A stretch of 64,000 nucleotides of DNA from CAYHPY01 sp964358485 (lineage in GTDB: Bacteria; Elusimicrobiota; Elusimicrobia; UBA1565; UBA9628): contig CAYHPY010000001.1 in assembly GCA_964358485.1 (NCBI GenBank), positions 62,001 to 126,000 on the forward strand, given 5' to 3'. The notes beneath the pieces were generated by a model, which saw nothing but the letters and a program-made list of their open reading frames with translations, did not search any database and was not told the origin of the DNA. The position numbers were made by a program, and so were the translations under genes. Positions 8,113-16,547 of this stretch are shown here, piece by piece; the first letter of the stretch is position 1; each line of letters starts with the position of its first letter.

Positions 8113-9350
8113 ATTTCCGCGCCCGCTTGGCCGCGGTCGCGCTCCTGGCGTTGGCGGTTCGGGGCGCGTACATCCTCTCCCATTCCCGCGGCGAGGGGGA
8201 ACTGGTCGGCGACGCCCACCAATACCACCATTTCGCGGTCAATTTGGTCGAGAAAAGCTCCTACGAGGACGCTTTCGGCGACCGGCTGTTCCGGATTCCA
8301 GGCTATCCCGTTTTTTTGGCCGGGATTTACGCCGTCGGGGGCCCGCGGGTGGCGGCGGTTCAGTTGGTCCAGGCCGTTTTGGGGGCCTTGGCCTGTCTCT
8401 GCCTTTTTTTGACCGCCCGCAAGCTTTGGGGGGAGCCCTGGGATCTCTTGTGCGGAGGCGGCGCCGCCTTTTATCTGGGGTTGATTGAACCCTGCGCCCG
8501 GGTCCTGAGTGAATCCCTGGGCTCGTCCCTGGCCGCCTATTTTCTCTGGGCCTGGTTTTGCCTGGAGGGGGGGGCCGCCGTGCGCGCGGGGGTTTCGGCC
8601 TTGCTCCTGGCGGCCTTGAGCCTGGTCCGTCCGGACTTCGGCCCGTCGGCGGCGGCTTTGGCCCTGGCGTCGCCCCGGCTGGATCCGCAAATGCGCGGGC
8701 GCCATGTCCTCATTTGGGTCGCCGCGGCCTTCCTGGTCTTCTCTCCATGGATCATCCGCAATCAGCGGGTCTTCGGGCGCTTCATACCGGGCTCGACCCA
8801 GGGCGAGGCCGGGATCTACTACGGGTTGGCTTTCCCGCTTGCGGCCCTGGGGGATTTGGGCAAGGTCGAGTATTTGCCGACGGGCGTGCCGGAGTTGGAA
8901 CAGCGCCAATATTATCTCAAGGAATTTCGCGCGCTTTGGGCGGCGACGCCCGCGCTGAAAATCGCTCGGGCGTACGCGTTCAATATCGCCTCGGTTTTTT
9001 ACCCGTTTCTGCCCGCTTACGATTGGACCTACGCCTTTTGGGTTCCGTTTTGGCTTTGGGCCTGCTGGCGGCTCAGGGGCCGGCCCGTCACGAAGGCGGC
9101 CTTGTGCCTCATTCTTCCGTACCTGGCCGTGCATTTGGTCACCGGCGGGCCGGTTTCGCGCTACCGGGAGCCCATCGCGGGGGCCTTGCTCCTGCTGGGG
9201 GTTTCGGGGCTGAGGGATTTAGCCCAACGCTGGGAAGGCGGATTTCAAAAACGGGTGAATCTTTGGCTGGGCTTCAACTTCCTGGCCTATCTTTTTTCGC
9301 CGACCTTCCGGAGCGCGGCGTTGACCCTTAAGCGGATCGTCCTCGGCTGA
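8109..9350 (+). CDS. Membrane glycosyltransferase, GT39/ArnT-like (GT-C)
   Basis: The 413-residue protein has an N-terminal helix followed by G-D-A-H-Q-Y-H-H-F-A, where the acidic residue after the first helix matches the catalytic Asp loop of GT-C enzymes. A conserved R-I-P-G-Y-P-V-F-L-A-G segment and about ten hydrophobic helices come next. S-R-Y-R-E-P-I near residue 350 is typical of the dolichyl-P-mannose/ArnT superfamily. It should transfer a sugar from a polyprenyl-phosphate donor on the outer face of the inner membrane. Start ATG 8109 overlaps the methyltransferase stop. The last 23 bp overlap tail-to-tail with the flippase gene on the other strand. Confidence 0.85.
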   Translation: MNFRARLAAVALLALAVRGAYILSHSRGEGELVGDAHQYHHFAVNLVEKSSYEDAFGDRLFRIPGYPVFLAGIYAVGGPRVAAVQLVQAVLGALACLCLFLTARKLWGEPWDLLCGGGAAFYLGLIEPCARVLSESLGSSLAAYFLWAWFCLEGGAAVRAGVSALLLAALSLVRPDFGPSAAALALASPRLDPQMRGRHVLIWVAAAFLVFSPWIIRNQRVFGRFIPGSTQGEAGIYYGLAFPLAALGDLGKVEYLPTGVPELEQRQYYLKEFRALWAATPALKIARAYAFNIASVFYPFLPAYDWTYAFWVPFWLWACWRLRGRPVTKAALCLILPYLAVHLVTGGPVSRYREPIAGALLLLGVSGLRDLAQRWEGGFQKRVNLWLGFNFLAYLFSPTFRSAALTLKRIVLG

Positions 9351-10854
9351 GCTTGGCTCTGGACCAATCCCGCAGAATCCGGCGGTCGTTTTCTTCCATA
9401 ACCGCGTAGCCCGCGCCCCAATAAAGCGCCAGCCCGGCGCCGCCGAAGCAGAGCAGGCCGGCCCAGCCCTGGACTTGGCCGTGGAACGCCAAAGAAACCG
9501 CCGCCAGGACCAAGGCGGAGAGAAACGGCCTGCGGCAGCCCTGATCGAGGAACTCGGCCCAGGTGAGTCCGAGGTGGCGGCGATGGACGAAAGTCAGGAA
9601 AACCGGCACCACCAGCCATTCGGCGGCCAAGAGGCCCGCCGCGGCTCCCAGAATCCCCCACCGGGGGATGACCAGGGGCCAGAGGAGGAGCACGACCAGG
9701 GCCTTGGCGCCCATCAGATAGGCCGAAAGCTCGGGAAAGCCCCGGCCGATGGCCGCGCTGTTGGGGAGATAGGTGGCCAGGTAGGCCAGGTTGGCCAGGA
9801 CCAGGAGGCGGAAGGGCCAGGTGCTGGCGGCGCTGAAGTCCGCGCCGAGCCACAGGGTCATGAACTGCGGGGCCAGCGCGAAGGACAGCACCGAAATGGG
9901 GAGGATCAGGAAAAGGGAGAGCTCCGTGCCCTTGAGATACAGGCGGCGCAGGCGCTCCTCCTCCCCGCGGCCGTGGAGTTCGGTCAAGAGGGGGAAGGCC
10001 GCCGCGGTAACGGCCCCGCAGAGCATGTTGAATTTCTGGGCCAAGGTGGAGGAGACCGCGTAGAAACCGATTTGGGAGAGCGGCAAGAGCGAGCCGATGA
10101 AGACGCGGTCGCCTTGGAAGGTGACGATCCACATGAGATAGGAGGCCAGGCTTTTCCCGGAAAAGCGGATGAACTCGCGGTTTTCCCGGGGGTCGGGCCG
10201 GGACTTTTGGAGGAGGGTGTCGCGGACCAGCCAAAGCCCCGCGGCGGCCAGGGCGGCGTGGGAAAAAAGGAAGGAGGCGGCCACCGCGCGGATGCCGTGT
10301 CCCAGGGATAACAGCGCCAGCGCGCAGAGGGAGACCGCCAGGGATTGCAAAGTGGTCAGCAGGTTCCAGGCCTTGAAGCGCTGGGTTCCGTAAAGCACGT
10401 TGAGGGCGAATTGGAGGGCGAAATACGGGGCGGCCGAGGCGGCCACGAAGGCGAAAACGGAGGACGCCTTGGGGGCCAGCTCCGGGGAAATTTTCAGGAA
10501 ACTGCCGGAGATCCACGCCCGCGCGCTCCAGAGGAGGGCGCCGCCGATGAGGGCCATCGCCAGCTCGAAGGCCAAAGTCCGGCGCAGGAGGCCGCCCAGG
10601 GGGCCCCCGGGGCCGCAGCCCAGGTGCTGGGCGCAGAATTTCTGGACGGCCACCACGGTTCCGAAATTAAGGACCATCAGATAGCCGGCCAAGGTCCACA
10701 TCAAAGTATAGAGGCCGTAGCCGTCGGAGCCCAGGCGGGCGACCAAATACGGGGTGATGAGCAGGTTGGCGGCCAGGACCGCGCCTTGCCCCAGCAGGTT
10801 CCATTGAACCCCTTCCAGCACGCGGGGGCCGACGGGGGGAGCCTTGGAGGTCAT
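9328..10854 (-). CDS. Polysaccharide flippase, Wzx/MATE-like
   Basis: The 508-residue protein has about 12-14 membrane helices and opens with the typical N-terminal W-N-L-L-G-Q-G region and G-L-Y-T-L. The whole profile fits the MVF/Wzx flippases that move lipid-linked oligosaccharides to the periplasmic face. It lies inside the glycan cluster but on the opposite strand. ATG 10854 is preferred to an in-frame TTG at 10872. A TATTGT hexamer (10861-10866) ends 6 nt before this ATG, and the intervening CGGGAG could serve as a very close ribosome site. The gene is divergent from the glycosyltransferase at 10926. Confidence 0.88.
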   Translation of the reverse strand: MTSKAPPVGPRVLEGVQWNLLGQGAVLAANLLITPYLVARLGSDGYGLYTLMWTLAGYLMVLNFGTVVAVQKFCAQHLGCGPGGPLGGLLRRTLAFELAMALIGGALLWSARAWISGSFLKISPELAPKASSVFAFVAASAAPYFALQFALNVLYGTQRFKAWNLLTTLQSLAVSLCALALLSLGHGIRAVAASFLFSHAALAAAGLWLVRDTLLQKSRPDPRENREFIRFSGKSLASYLMWIVTFQGDRVFIGSLLPLSQIGFYAVSSTLAQKFNMLCGAVTAAAFPLLTELHGRGEEERLRRLYLKGTELSLFLILPISVLSFALAPQFMTLWLGADFSAASTWPFRLLVLANLAYLATYLPNSAAIGRGFPELSAYLMGAKALVVLLLWPLVIPRWGILGAAAGLLAAEWLVVPVFLTFVHRRHLGLTWAEFLDQGCRRPFLSALVLAAVSLAFHGQVQGWAGLLCFGGAGLALYWGAGYAVMEENDRRILRDWSRAKLSRGRSA

Positions 10855-10925
10855 CTCCCGACAATATCCCAAGTTGCCCCCCCGGCCGTCAACCGTGCTT
10901 TTGCTATCATGTCGTCGAGGACCTC

Positions 10926-12068
10926 ATGAGGATCGCCATCGAGATGGCCCTGACCGCGGGCGGCAAGCGCGGCGGAGACGTGTACGCGGACAATCTGGTC
11001 CGCGGCCTGGCCTCCGTGGACCCACTCAACGAGTATTTCCTCTTCGGCTACGCTTTTAAGGACCATGCCCGCAGGGAGAGCTCCATCCCCTGCCCCGATC
11101 GTCCCAATATCCGCCGGCTGATCAAGCGCTGGCCCCAGGGCCTGGTGGACCGGTTGGAGTGGGGGATGGAGCTTCCGGTCATCGAGATGTACATGCGCCG
11201 GGAGGGCATGGACCTCTATCATTGCGCCGGACCGCGCCTGCCGCACCTCTCGCGGGTGCGGTCGGTGGCCACCTTTCACGACCTCATCCCCTTCGCCCAT
11301 CCGGAGTTCATGCCCGCCGCGGCCGTCGCCCATTGGCAGGCCTGCGAGCGCCACGCCGCCGCGACCGCCACCCGGCTCATCGCCTCCTCCACGGCGACCA
11401 AGCGGGATTTGATGGAGCACCTGGGGGTTCCGGAGTCCAAGATCAGCATGATCCTTTTGGGAGTGGACCGGGAGATCTTTCATGGGATTCTGGACATGGA
11501 GGCCCTGGCGGGCGCCCGGAGGCGCTACGCGGTCCCGGACCATTTTTTGATTTCGGCGGGGCCCTTCGAGCCGCGGCGCAATTGGGAGGCGATCCTGAGA
11601 GCGGCGTCCATCCTCCGGTCGCGCGGGCGGGATTTGGGCGTGGTCCTGACGGGGGGCGTCGTCGAGACGGCGGCGGGCAAGCTCAAAAGCCTGGCCGCCG
11701 AGCTGAAGGTTCCCCTGGTTCTGACCGGCTATGTTCCGATCAAGGATTTGGCCCTCCTTTATAACCTGGCCGAGGCCTTCGTCTATCCCTCTTTTTACGA
11801 TGGGTTCAACCTCCCTTTGATCGAGGCCATGGCTTGCGGCTTGCCGGCCGTGGTGACGGCGGTCGGCGCTCTGCCCGAGATCGCGGGGGGCGCCGCGAGC
11901 TTGGCGGCTTCCCCGGAGGCCGAGTCCGTGGCCGAGGCGCTTGCCCCGGTTTTGACCCCGGAGGAGCGGGACTCGTTCCGCGCGCGGGGCCTGGCCCGGG
12001 CCGCGGAATTGACCTGGGAGAAAACCGCGGCTGCCACCGTGAAAGTCTACGAAGAGGCGTGCCGATGA
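10926..12068 (+). CDS. Glycosyltransferase family 4
   Basis: The 380-residue GT-B protein has an N-terminal acceptor domain with G-G-K-R-G-G-D-V-Y-A-D-N (about 13-24), F-H-D-L-I-P-F, and S-S-T-A-T-K-R-D. The donor domain has S-A-G-P-F-E-P-R-R-N-W, and P-S-F-Y-D-G-F-N-L-P-L-I-E-A-M-A-C-G with the E-x7-E-type site. It is related to mannosyltransferases of the same superfamily as the 4964 gene but is not a close copy. TATCAT at 10905-10910 is a possible -10. The 3' end overlaps the next gene by 4 bp, so the two glycosyltransferases form one unit. Confidence 0.9.
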   Translation: MRIAIEMALTAGGKRGGDVYADNLVRGLASVDPLNEYFLFGYAFKDHARRESSIPCPDRPNIRRLIKRWPQGLVDRLEWGMELPVIEMYMRREGMDLYHCAGPRLPHLSRVRSVATFHDLIPFAHPEFMPAAAVAHWQACERHAAATATRLIASSTATKRDLMEHLGVPESKISMILLGVDREIFHGILDMEALAGARRRYAVPDHFLISAGPFEPRRNWEAILRAASILRSRGRDLGVVLTGGVVETAAGKLKSLAAELKVPLVLTGYVPIKDLALLYNLAEAFVYPSFYDGFNLPLIEAMACGLPAVVTAVGALPEIAGGAASLAASPEAESVAEALAPVLTPEERDSFRARGLARAAELTWEKTAAATVKVYEEACR

Positions 12069-13315
12069 GCGCCGCCCCCGCCGCGCCTTCCTTGGCCGCG
12101 CCCGAATCCATCGCCATCGGTTCTCCGTTAAAACGGGCGTTCTACGCCCTGGAAGCGATTCTCTTGAGGTTGGCCGGCCCCGCGGCGGAGGATGGGCGGC
12201 CGCCGACGCGTTGGGTCGTCTTTGGGCACGCCGCCGTGGGAGACACCTTGTTCCTCCTGCCCGCCTGGACGCGCTTGCGCCGGGCCTATCCCAAGGCGCA
12301 CATCGCCTATGTTTCCAACCCCAGCCCGATCTCCCGGGAGCTCATCCCCGCGACGGGGCTCTTCGACGAGATCCTGGAGATCGAATTGCGCGACGATTGG
12401 TCCTGGCGCCGCTCGGCCAACGAGCGGATTCAAAAAGGCCGCTACGACGCCGCGCTCTTCAGCCTATCGGCGGTCGTCCCCTATTTCCAGCCGGCCTTGG
12501 CGGGCATCCCCCTGCGGGCCGGGTTTCACATGGACGCGGTGCCGCCTGGGGCCGGATTTTTTTGGCGCATGAAAAGAGCCCTGGTGACCGGGGAGCTTTC
12601 GCGGCGGCTTTTGTTCAACCGGGCGGCCGTGGTGGGGGGAGAAGCCGAGAACGCCGTGGCCCGCAATCTTCGCCTGATGGGGGCGCTGGGCCTGCCCCAA
12701 TCCTCCCCGGAGTCCGTTCCTTTTCCGGTCACAGACGCGGCCAAGCGCTACGCCTTCCAAGCCTTGGAGCCCCTGCGGACGGGCAAGCTGGTCGCCATCC
12801 ATCCGGGCTCGGCCTCCAATCCCTACTTCAAGATCTGGCCTCCCGAGAAGCTTGGCCGGCTCTGCCGGCGCCTCATCGAGGAAGCCAAGGTCTCCTGCGT
12901 CCTGGTCGGCGGCGCCGAGGACATGCCCAACGCCGCCGCCGTCTGCGCCGCCGCGGGCCGCGAAATCCCCTCCTTCGTGGGGCGCTGCGGCCTGCTGGAG
13001 ACTTTCGCCCTGATCTCGGAGTGCGACCTCTTCATCGGCTCCGACACCGGCCTGGCCAAGGCCGCCATCGCCCAGGGCGTGCCCAGCGCCACCCTCTGGG
13101 GCCCCACCGATCCGGTGGAGCTCGGCGCCTGGAAAAACCCCCACCGCCACCTGGATCTTCGCTCCGGCATCAGTTGCAGCCCCTGCGTCCGCCTGGGCAT
13201 GCCCTACCCCAAAACCCCCGGCGGCCTCGACTACCGCACCTGCTCCCACCACGACTGCCTCAACAAGCTTCCCGAACCCGACCTCTGGTGCCAGGTATCC
13301 ACTTTCTTAACTTAG
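12065..13315 (+). CDS. Glycosyltransferase family 9 (LPS heptosyltransferase-like), C-terminus formed by a REP repeat
   Basis: The 416-residue protein belongs to GT9, the family of ADP-heptose:LPS heptosyltransferases. It has F-G-H-A-A-V-G-D-T-L-F-L-L-P (about residues 56-69), H-P-G-S-A-S-N-P-Y-F-K-I-W-P, and the C-terminal G-S-D-T-G-L-A-K-A-A followed by W-G-P-T-D-P. It would add heptose or a similar sugar to a lipid-linked core. The last residues W-C-Q-V-S-T-F-L-T and the TAG stop are encoded by a REP copy (13287-13311), not by family sequence. Part of the native C-terminus has been replaced or lost, and whether the enzyme still works is unknown. ATG 12065 overlaps the preceding stop. Confidence 0.88.
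   Translation: MSAAPAAPSLAAPESIAIGSPLKRAFYALEAILLRLAGPAAEDGRPPTRWVVFGHAAVGDTLFLLPAWTRLRRAYPKAHIAYVSNPSPISRELIPATGLFDEILEIELRDDWSWRRSANERIQKGRYDAALFSLSAVVPYFQPALAGIPLRAGFHMDAVPPGAGFFWRMKRALVTGELSRRLLFNRAAVVGGEAENAVARNLRLMGALGLPQSSPESVPFPVTDAAKRYAFQALEPLRTGKLVAIHPGSASNPYFKIWPPEKLGRLCRRLIEEAKVSCVLVGGAEDMPNAAAVCAAAGREIPSFVGRCGLLETFALISECDLFIGSDTGLAKAAIAQGVPSATLWGPTDPVELGAWKNPHRHLDLRSGISCSPCVRLGMPYPKTPGGLDYRTCSHHDCLNKLPEPDLWCQVSTFLT
13287..13311 (+). repeat. REP repeat, family A, solo copy
   Basis: A 25-nt repeat beginning GGTGCCAGGTATCCACTTTC and ending TTAAC. The same sequence recurs at 13317-13340, inverted at 14205-14229, as an inverted pair at 56249-56313, and truncated at 63206-63226. This copy lies inside the 3' end of the GT9 gene and supplies its stop region. 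Confidence 0.9.
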
Positions 13316-13316
13316 T

Positions 13317-14229
13317 GGTGCCAGGTATCCACTTTCTTACCTTTCTTCGTTTAGGGCTTTTGAAATCGTCGTAGGGGTCAGGCCCATGTGTCGGGCGATT
13401 GCAATCGGGGGATGGCCGACACGGAATGCTTCCAGGATGAATTTCCTCTTTGCGGAAACGGCTATGCGCGTTTTTATGGCGCTCCGAAAAACGTCCTTTG
13501 AAATCCCTGTCGAGGTCGATATTTTAATTTCAATTTCTCCAAAGGATGTCTTGTCTTGTCTGATAATGGGGGCCGGTTGGAATATGGATGCCGCTGGAAG
13601 TTCTTCTAATTTTTTTCCAATTCCATCAAGGATGAACCGGAGATAGCCGCCGCCTTCGGCGGGATATTCGGCGCGCAGCATCCCGGCCAATAAAGCCGGA
13701 TCAATGAGTTTGATTTCGGTTTCTTCAAAGTATTCACGGTGGCCCGAATAGGGCCAGGCGCCGGGATTGGAAACGAGTCCTGCCCTTACCGGATTCAGGT
13801 GAATGTACCGGACGAGTTCCCGAAAATATTGATCTCTAAGACAGGGAAGCGCTTTGTAGCGATCCTGAAAAACATGGCCTGTTCTTCCGATATTCCAATT
13901 GAGGTACTTCGCATAGCGCCCCAAGAGAAGGTGCATTATCGTGGGAAGGGGGGTGTCCACGATTTCAAGCAGAAGGTGGAAATGGTTGGGCATCAGACAA
14001 TATGCGTGGAGTTTAAAAGGTCTAAAGCCCTTTATTTTCCTAAGCAATTCGATGAATTTTAGCCAGTCTTCCCTTTCAAAGAAAATTCTTTCTCGATGAT
14101 TTCCACGTGCGATGACATGGAATATGGCTCCAGGATAATAGGTTCGAGGGCGGCGTCCCATACCCTTATATACGAGTGAGCAGGCTATTTTGTTCCACCC
14201 AAATGTTAAGAAAGTGGATACCTGGCACC
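13317..14229. mobile_element. RAYT element: transposase gene bounded by inverted REP sequences
   Basis: The unit consists of a direct REP (13317-13340), a transposase gene on the minus strand, and an inverted REP (14205-14229). The inside is clearly richer in A+T than the surrounding glycan and HEAT genes, which points to foreign origin. The transposase stop codon (13337-13339) lies within the left REP. RAYT proteins are known to be associated with dispersal of REP/REPIN sequences. The inverted REP pair at 56249-56313 is a candidate non-autonomous product of the same system. Confidence 0.85.
13337..14161 (-). CDS. REP-associated tyrosine transposase (Y1/HUH, IS200-like)
   Basis: The 274-residue protein starts R-P-R-T-Y-Y-P-G-A-I-F-H-V-I-A-R-G-N, the standard opening of TnpA-REP proteins. 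It has the HUH-type metal motif M-P-N-H-F-H-L-L-L near residues 57-65, then G-R-Y-A-K-Y containing candidate catalytic tyrosines, and the family signature Y-I-H-L-N-P-V-R-A-G-L-V. A C-terminal helix-turn-helix-like tail (about 240-274) is an extension that may help binding to REP DNA. These enzymes cleave single-stranded REP hairpins. A TATATA box (14167-14172) lies 5 nt before the ATG. The frame is intact, so the element could be active. Confidence 0.93.
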   Translation of the reverse strand: MGRRPRTYYPGAIFHVIARGNHRERIFFEREDWLKFIELLRKIKGFRPFKLHAYCLMPNHFHLLLEIVDTPLPTIMHLLLGRYAKYLNWNIGRTGHVFQDRYKALPCLRDQYFRELVRYIHLNPVRAGLVSNPGAWPYSGHREYFEETEIKLIDPALLAGMLRAEYPAEGGGYLRFILDGIGKKLEELPAASIFQPAPIIRQDKTSFGEIEIKISTSTGISKDVFRSAIKTRIAVSAKRKFILEAFRVGHPPIAIARHMGLTPTTISKALNEER

Positions 14230-14243
14230 GGAAATCTTAGAAT
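14215..14243 (+). promoter_or_regulatory. Leaderless promoter for the HEAT/Exb operon, -35 inside a REP
   Basis: TAGAAT at 14238-14243 ends 6 nt before ATG 14250. Seventeen bases upstream, TGGATA at 14215-14220 is a partial match to a -35 and lies within the inverted REP (14205-14229). The REP therefore directly abuts, and may contribute to, this promoter. Confidence 0.5.
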
Positions 14244-14249
14244 ACTGAC

Positions 14250-15086
14250 ATGGGTCTTCGAGGGTGGGGGGTGCCGGCGCTGATGCTTTTTTCATGCGCC
14301 TGCGCGGACCTTCCGATTTCGCTTCCGACCAATATCCAAACCGGGACGGGGATGACGCAGGCGGATTTGAATCCCGCCGTTCCGGACGTGGCGACCGACG
14401 CGATGATCTCCGGGACGCTCATCAGCCTCATGGAGCGCAAGGACAAGCTCAAGTTGGACTTGCGAGAGGCGGAAGGGACTCCGCTGTGGGATATCCTCAA
14501 GCTGGGATCTCCGATCGGCTACTCCTTGAGGAACCGCTTCCTCAACATCGGGGTGCCGATCTCCGAGGGTTTGGCGCGCAACTCGGACCCGGTGTTTCGG
14601 GAAAAGCTCATCGAGATGGCCCGTTGGGACAAGGAGGAGGTCCGCGCCGCCGCCTTGGTGGCCCTGGCCAATATCCATGAGCCCGCCCACTATGACATCT
14701 TCCGCGAGGCCATCGCCCATCTGGACCCCGCCGTGCGTTTCGGGGCCATGGAGGGCCTGCTCAACTGGGGGCACAAGGAGCGCGCGATTCCGCTATTGGC
14801 CGCCGCCTCCGAGCGGGACCCCGAGCCGATTTTGCGCGTCTACGCCGCCGCGGCCTTGGCCCGCTTCAAGGATCCTCGGGGCCTGGAGAAGCTCAGGTTC
14901 TTTCTAGACGACGGGAGCTGGCTGGTCCGGGCCATGGCGGGGCGCTACCTGGGCGATTACGGCAAGGTTGAGGATTATAAAATCCTTTTGGCGCGCATCG
15001 GCCGGGAGCAGTCCAACGATTTCGTGGTGGCCGAGTACTGCATCGCCGCGCTCAAGCTTTTCGGCAAGAAATCGGAGGGGGGATGA
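14250..15086 (+). CDS. HEAT-repeat lipoprotein, first gene of an Exb operon
   Basis: The 278-residue protein has a signal peptide ending in L-F-S-C-A, a lipobox-like site with Cys at residue 16, so it is probably a lipoprotein. From about residue 95 it holds HEAT/PBS-lyase-like helical repeats (E-V-R-A-A-A-L-V-A-L-A-N-I; V-R-F-G-A-M-E-G-L-L; L-R-V-Y-A-A-A-A-L-A-R). It is collinear with the next gene across most of its length, so the two arose by duplication. It is followed by ExbB/ExbD/TonB-like genes with overlaps or tiny gaps. That suggests a periplasmic scaffold working with the proton-driven complex. Precise function unknown. Confidence 0.85.
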   Translation: MGLRGWGVPALMLFSCACADLPISLPTNIQTGTGMTQADLNPAVPDVATDAMISGTLISLMERKDKLKLDLREAEGTPLWDILKLGSPIGYSLRNRFLNIGVPISEGLARNSDPVFREKLIEMARWDKEEVRAAALVALANIHEPAHYDIFREAIAHLDPAVRFGAMEGLLNWGHKERAIPLLAAASERDPEPILRVYAAAALARFKDPRGLEKLRFFLDDGSWLVRAMAGRYLGDYGKVEDYKILLARIGREQSNDFVVAEYCIAALKLFGKKSEGG

Positions 15087-15901
15087 GAAAAACTGTCCTG
15101 CCCGCCCTCCTGCTGATGGCCGCCGCGGCCGGCCCGGCGCGTTCCCAGCAGGCCTTGATCGAGCTCGAGGACCTGATCATCACCGCGCCGATGGACAAGC
15201 TTCCCAGGGGGACCGTGCTGGACCCTCAGCTCACCCAGCATCTGCTTCGCCTTCTCCAACAGCGCGCCGACGCCCGGCCCGACACCGAGGAATCCCTGGA
15301 CGCCTCCGTCGGAAACCTCATCCGCCTGGCCACCGCCACCGGCTATAAGCTCAAGACCCGCTACACCGAGCTGGGCTTTCTGCTCACCGAGGGCCTGGCC
15401 GGGACTCGGGACTTCCAGCTCGCCAACGAGCTGGAGCGCGTCGCCAAGCTCGGCCAGAACGTCCAAACCCGCGCGGCGGCCATGGTGGCCCTGGCCTATA
15501 CCCGGGACATGCGCTATCTCAACCTCTTCCAAGGGGCCCTGATCGACATGAACACCACCGTCCGTTTCGGGGCGGTGGAATCCCTGCTCCTCTTGGACAA
15601 CCCCGCGGTGAAATTCCTGGTCGCCAACGTCGCCCGCGACGACCGCTCGGTCCCCCTGCGCCTCTACGCGGCGGCGGGCCTGTGGCGCATGGGCGACCCC
15701 TACGGCAAGGACGTGCTCCTGCGCTATTACCAGGACCGCGATTGGCTCACGCGCGGCCTGGCCGCCCGCTACCTCGGCGAGCTGGGCGGCGCCGAGGAAT
15801 ACCGCAAGCTCATGCAGCAGCTGGCCTCGGAACAGCATCCTTCAGTTAAGGTGGAGCTGTGCTCGGCCCTTCTGCGACTCCAAAAATTCAAGGACAACTA
15901 A
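15083..15901 (+). CDS. HEAT-repeat exported protein, paralogue of the preceding gene
   Basis: The 272-residue protein has a Sec signal peptide (about residues 1-21, ending A-R-S-Q) with no lipobox Cys. HEAT-like repeats follow, aligned one-to-one with the previous protein (V-R-F-G-A-V-E-S-L-L-L-L; L-R-L-Y-A-A-A-G-L-W-R-M-G-D-P; L-A-A-R-Y-L-G-E-L-G). A strong ribosome site GGAGGGGGG precedes the ATG, which overlaps the previous stop by 4 bp. ExbB-like follows after 1 nt. The soluble form next to a lipid-anchored paralogue suggests a heteromeric periplasmic scaffold. This is inference from order and similarity. Confidence 0.83.
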   Translation: MRKTVLPALLLMAAAAGPARSQQALIELEDLIITAPMDKLPRGTVLDPQLTQHLLRLLQQRADARPDTEESLDASVGNLIRLATATGYKLKTRYTELGFLLTEGLAGTRDFQLANELERVAKLGQNVQTRAAAMVALAYTRDMRYLNLFQGALIDMNTTVRFGAVESLLLLDNPAVKFLVANVARDDRSVPLRLYAAAGLWRMGDPYGKDVLLRYYQDRDWLTRGLAARYLGELGGAEEYRKLMQQLASEQHPSVKVELCSALLRLQKFKDN

Positions 15902-15902
15902 C

Positions 15903-16547
15903 ATGAACCTATCGTTTTTAAACGTCGTGGCCCTCTCCGGCGGTGATTGGGTGATCTACGGCCTGCTCCTGTGCTCGGTGGTGGCTGTTGCCATCATCAT
16001 TGAGCGCGGCGTCCTGCTGGCCAAGGAGGGCCGCAAGTTCCGGTCCCTGCGCACGGCCATGCTCAAGGACCTGGGCTCGGACATGGCCACTTTGGAAAAA
16101 ACCATTCACCGCCACGAGGGCGCCGCGGGGCGCATCCTGCGCGCGGGCCTGACCCAGGCCCAGCACGGGACCGCCGGGGTGGAAGACCTGCTGGCCTCGG
16201 CCTCGCTGGAGGAGAAGATCAAGCTCGAGCGCCGTCTGGTGGCGCTGGGGACCTTGGGCAATAACGCTCCCTTTATCGGGCTCTTCGGCACGGTGCTGGG
16301 CGTCATCAAGGCCTTCCACGACCTATCCCAGGCCAGCGCGGGCCCGGAGGTCGTCATGCGCGGCCTCTCCGAGGCTTTGATCGCCACCGCCGTCGGCCTC
16401 TTCGTGGCCATCCCGTGCGTGGTGGGCTACAACTATTACCAGAAAAAGGTCCGCGACCTCTTCGCGGGGACCGAGTCCCTCGGCCGGCTGATGCTGGCCC
16501 AGGTCCGCACCCAGGGGCTCAAGCGCCGGAGCACGGATGCAGGCTGA
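15903..16547 (+). CDS. exbB: MotA/TolQ/ExbB proton-channel protein
   Basis: The 214-residue protein has the TolQ/ExbB layout: an N-terminal helix (about 14-33), a cytoplasmic stretch, then two helices framing the signature L-G-T-L-G-N-N-A-P-F-I-G-L-F-G-T-V-L-G-V-I (about 114-134) and I-A-T-A-V-G-L-F-V-A-I-P. It should form the pentameric proton channel with the ExbD-like product of the next gene and energise the TonB-like protein. The sequence alone does not separate ExbB from TolQ. ExbB is chosen because a TonB-like gene follows and no TolB or Pal is present. It overlaps the next gene by 11 bp. Confidence 0.9.
   Translation: MNLSFLNVVALSGGDWVIYGLLLCSVVAVAIIIERGVLLAKEGRKFRSLRTAMLKDLGSDMATLEKTIHRHEGAAGRILRAGLTQAQHGTAGVEDLLASASLEEKIKLERRLVALGTLGNNAPFIGLFGTVLGVIKAFHDLSQASAGPEVVMRGLSEALIATAVGLFVAIPCVVGYNYYQKKVRDLFAGTESLGRLMLAQVRTQGLKRRSTDAG

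Noticed and set aside
13287..14229. CRISPR array from the repeated 25-nt units
   Set aside because: The copies are inverted, irregularly spaced and dispersed across 50 kb, and they flank a RAYT transposase, so they are REPs.
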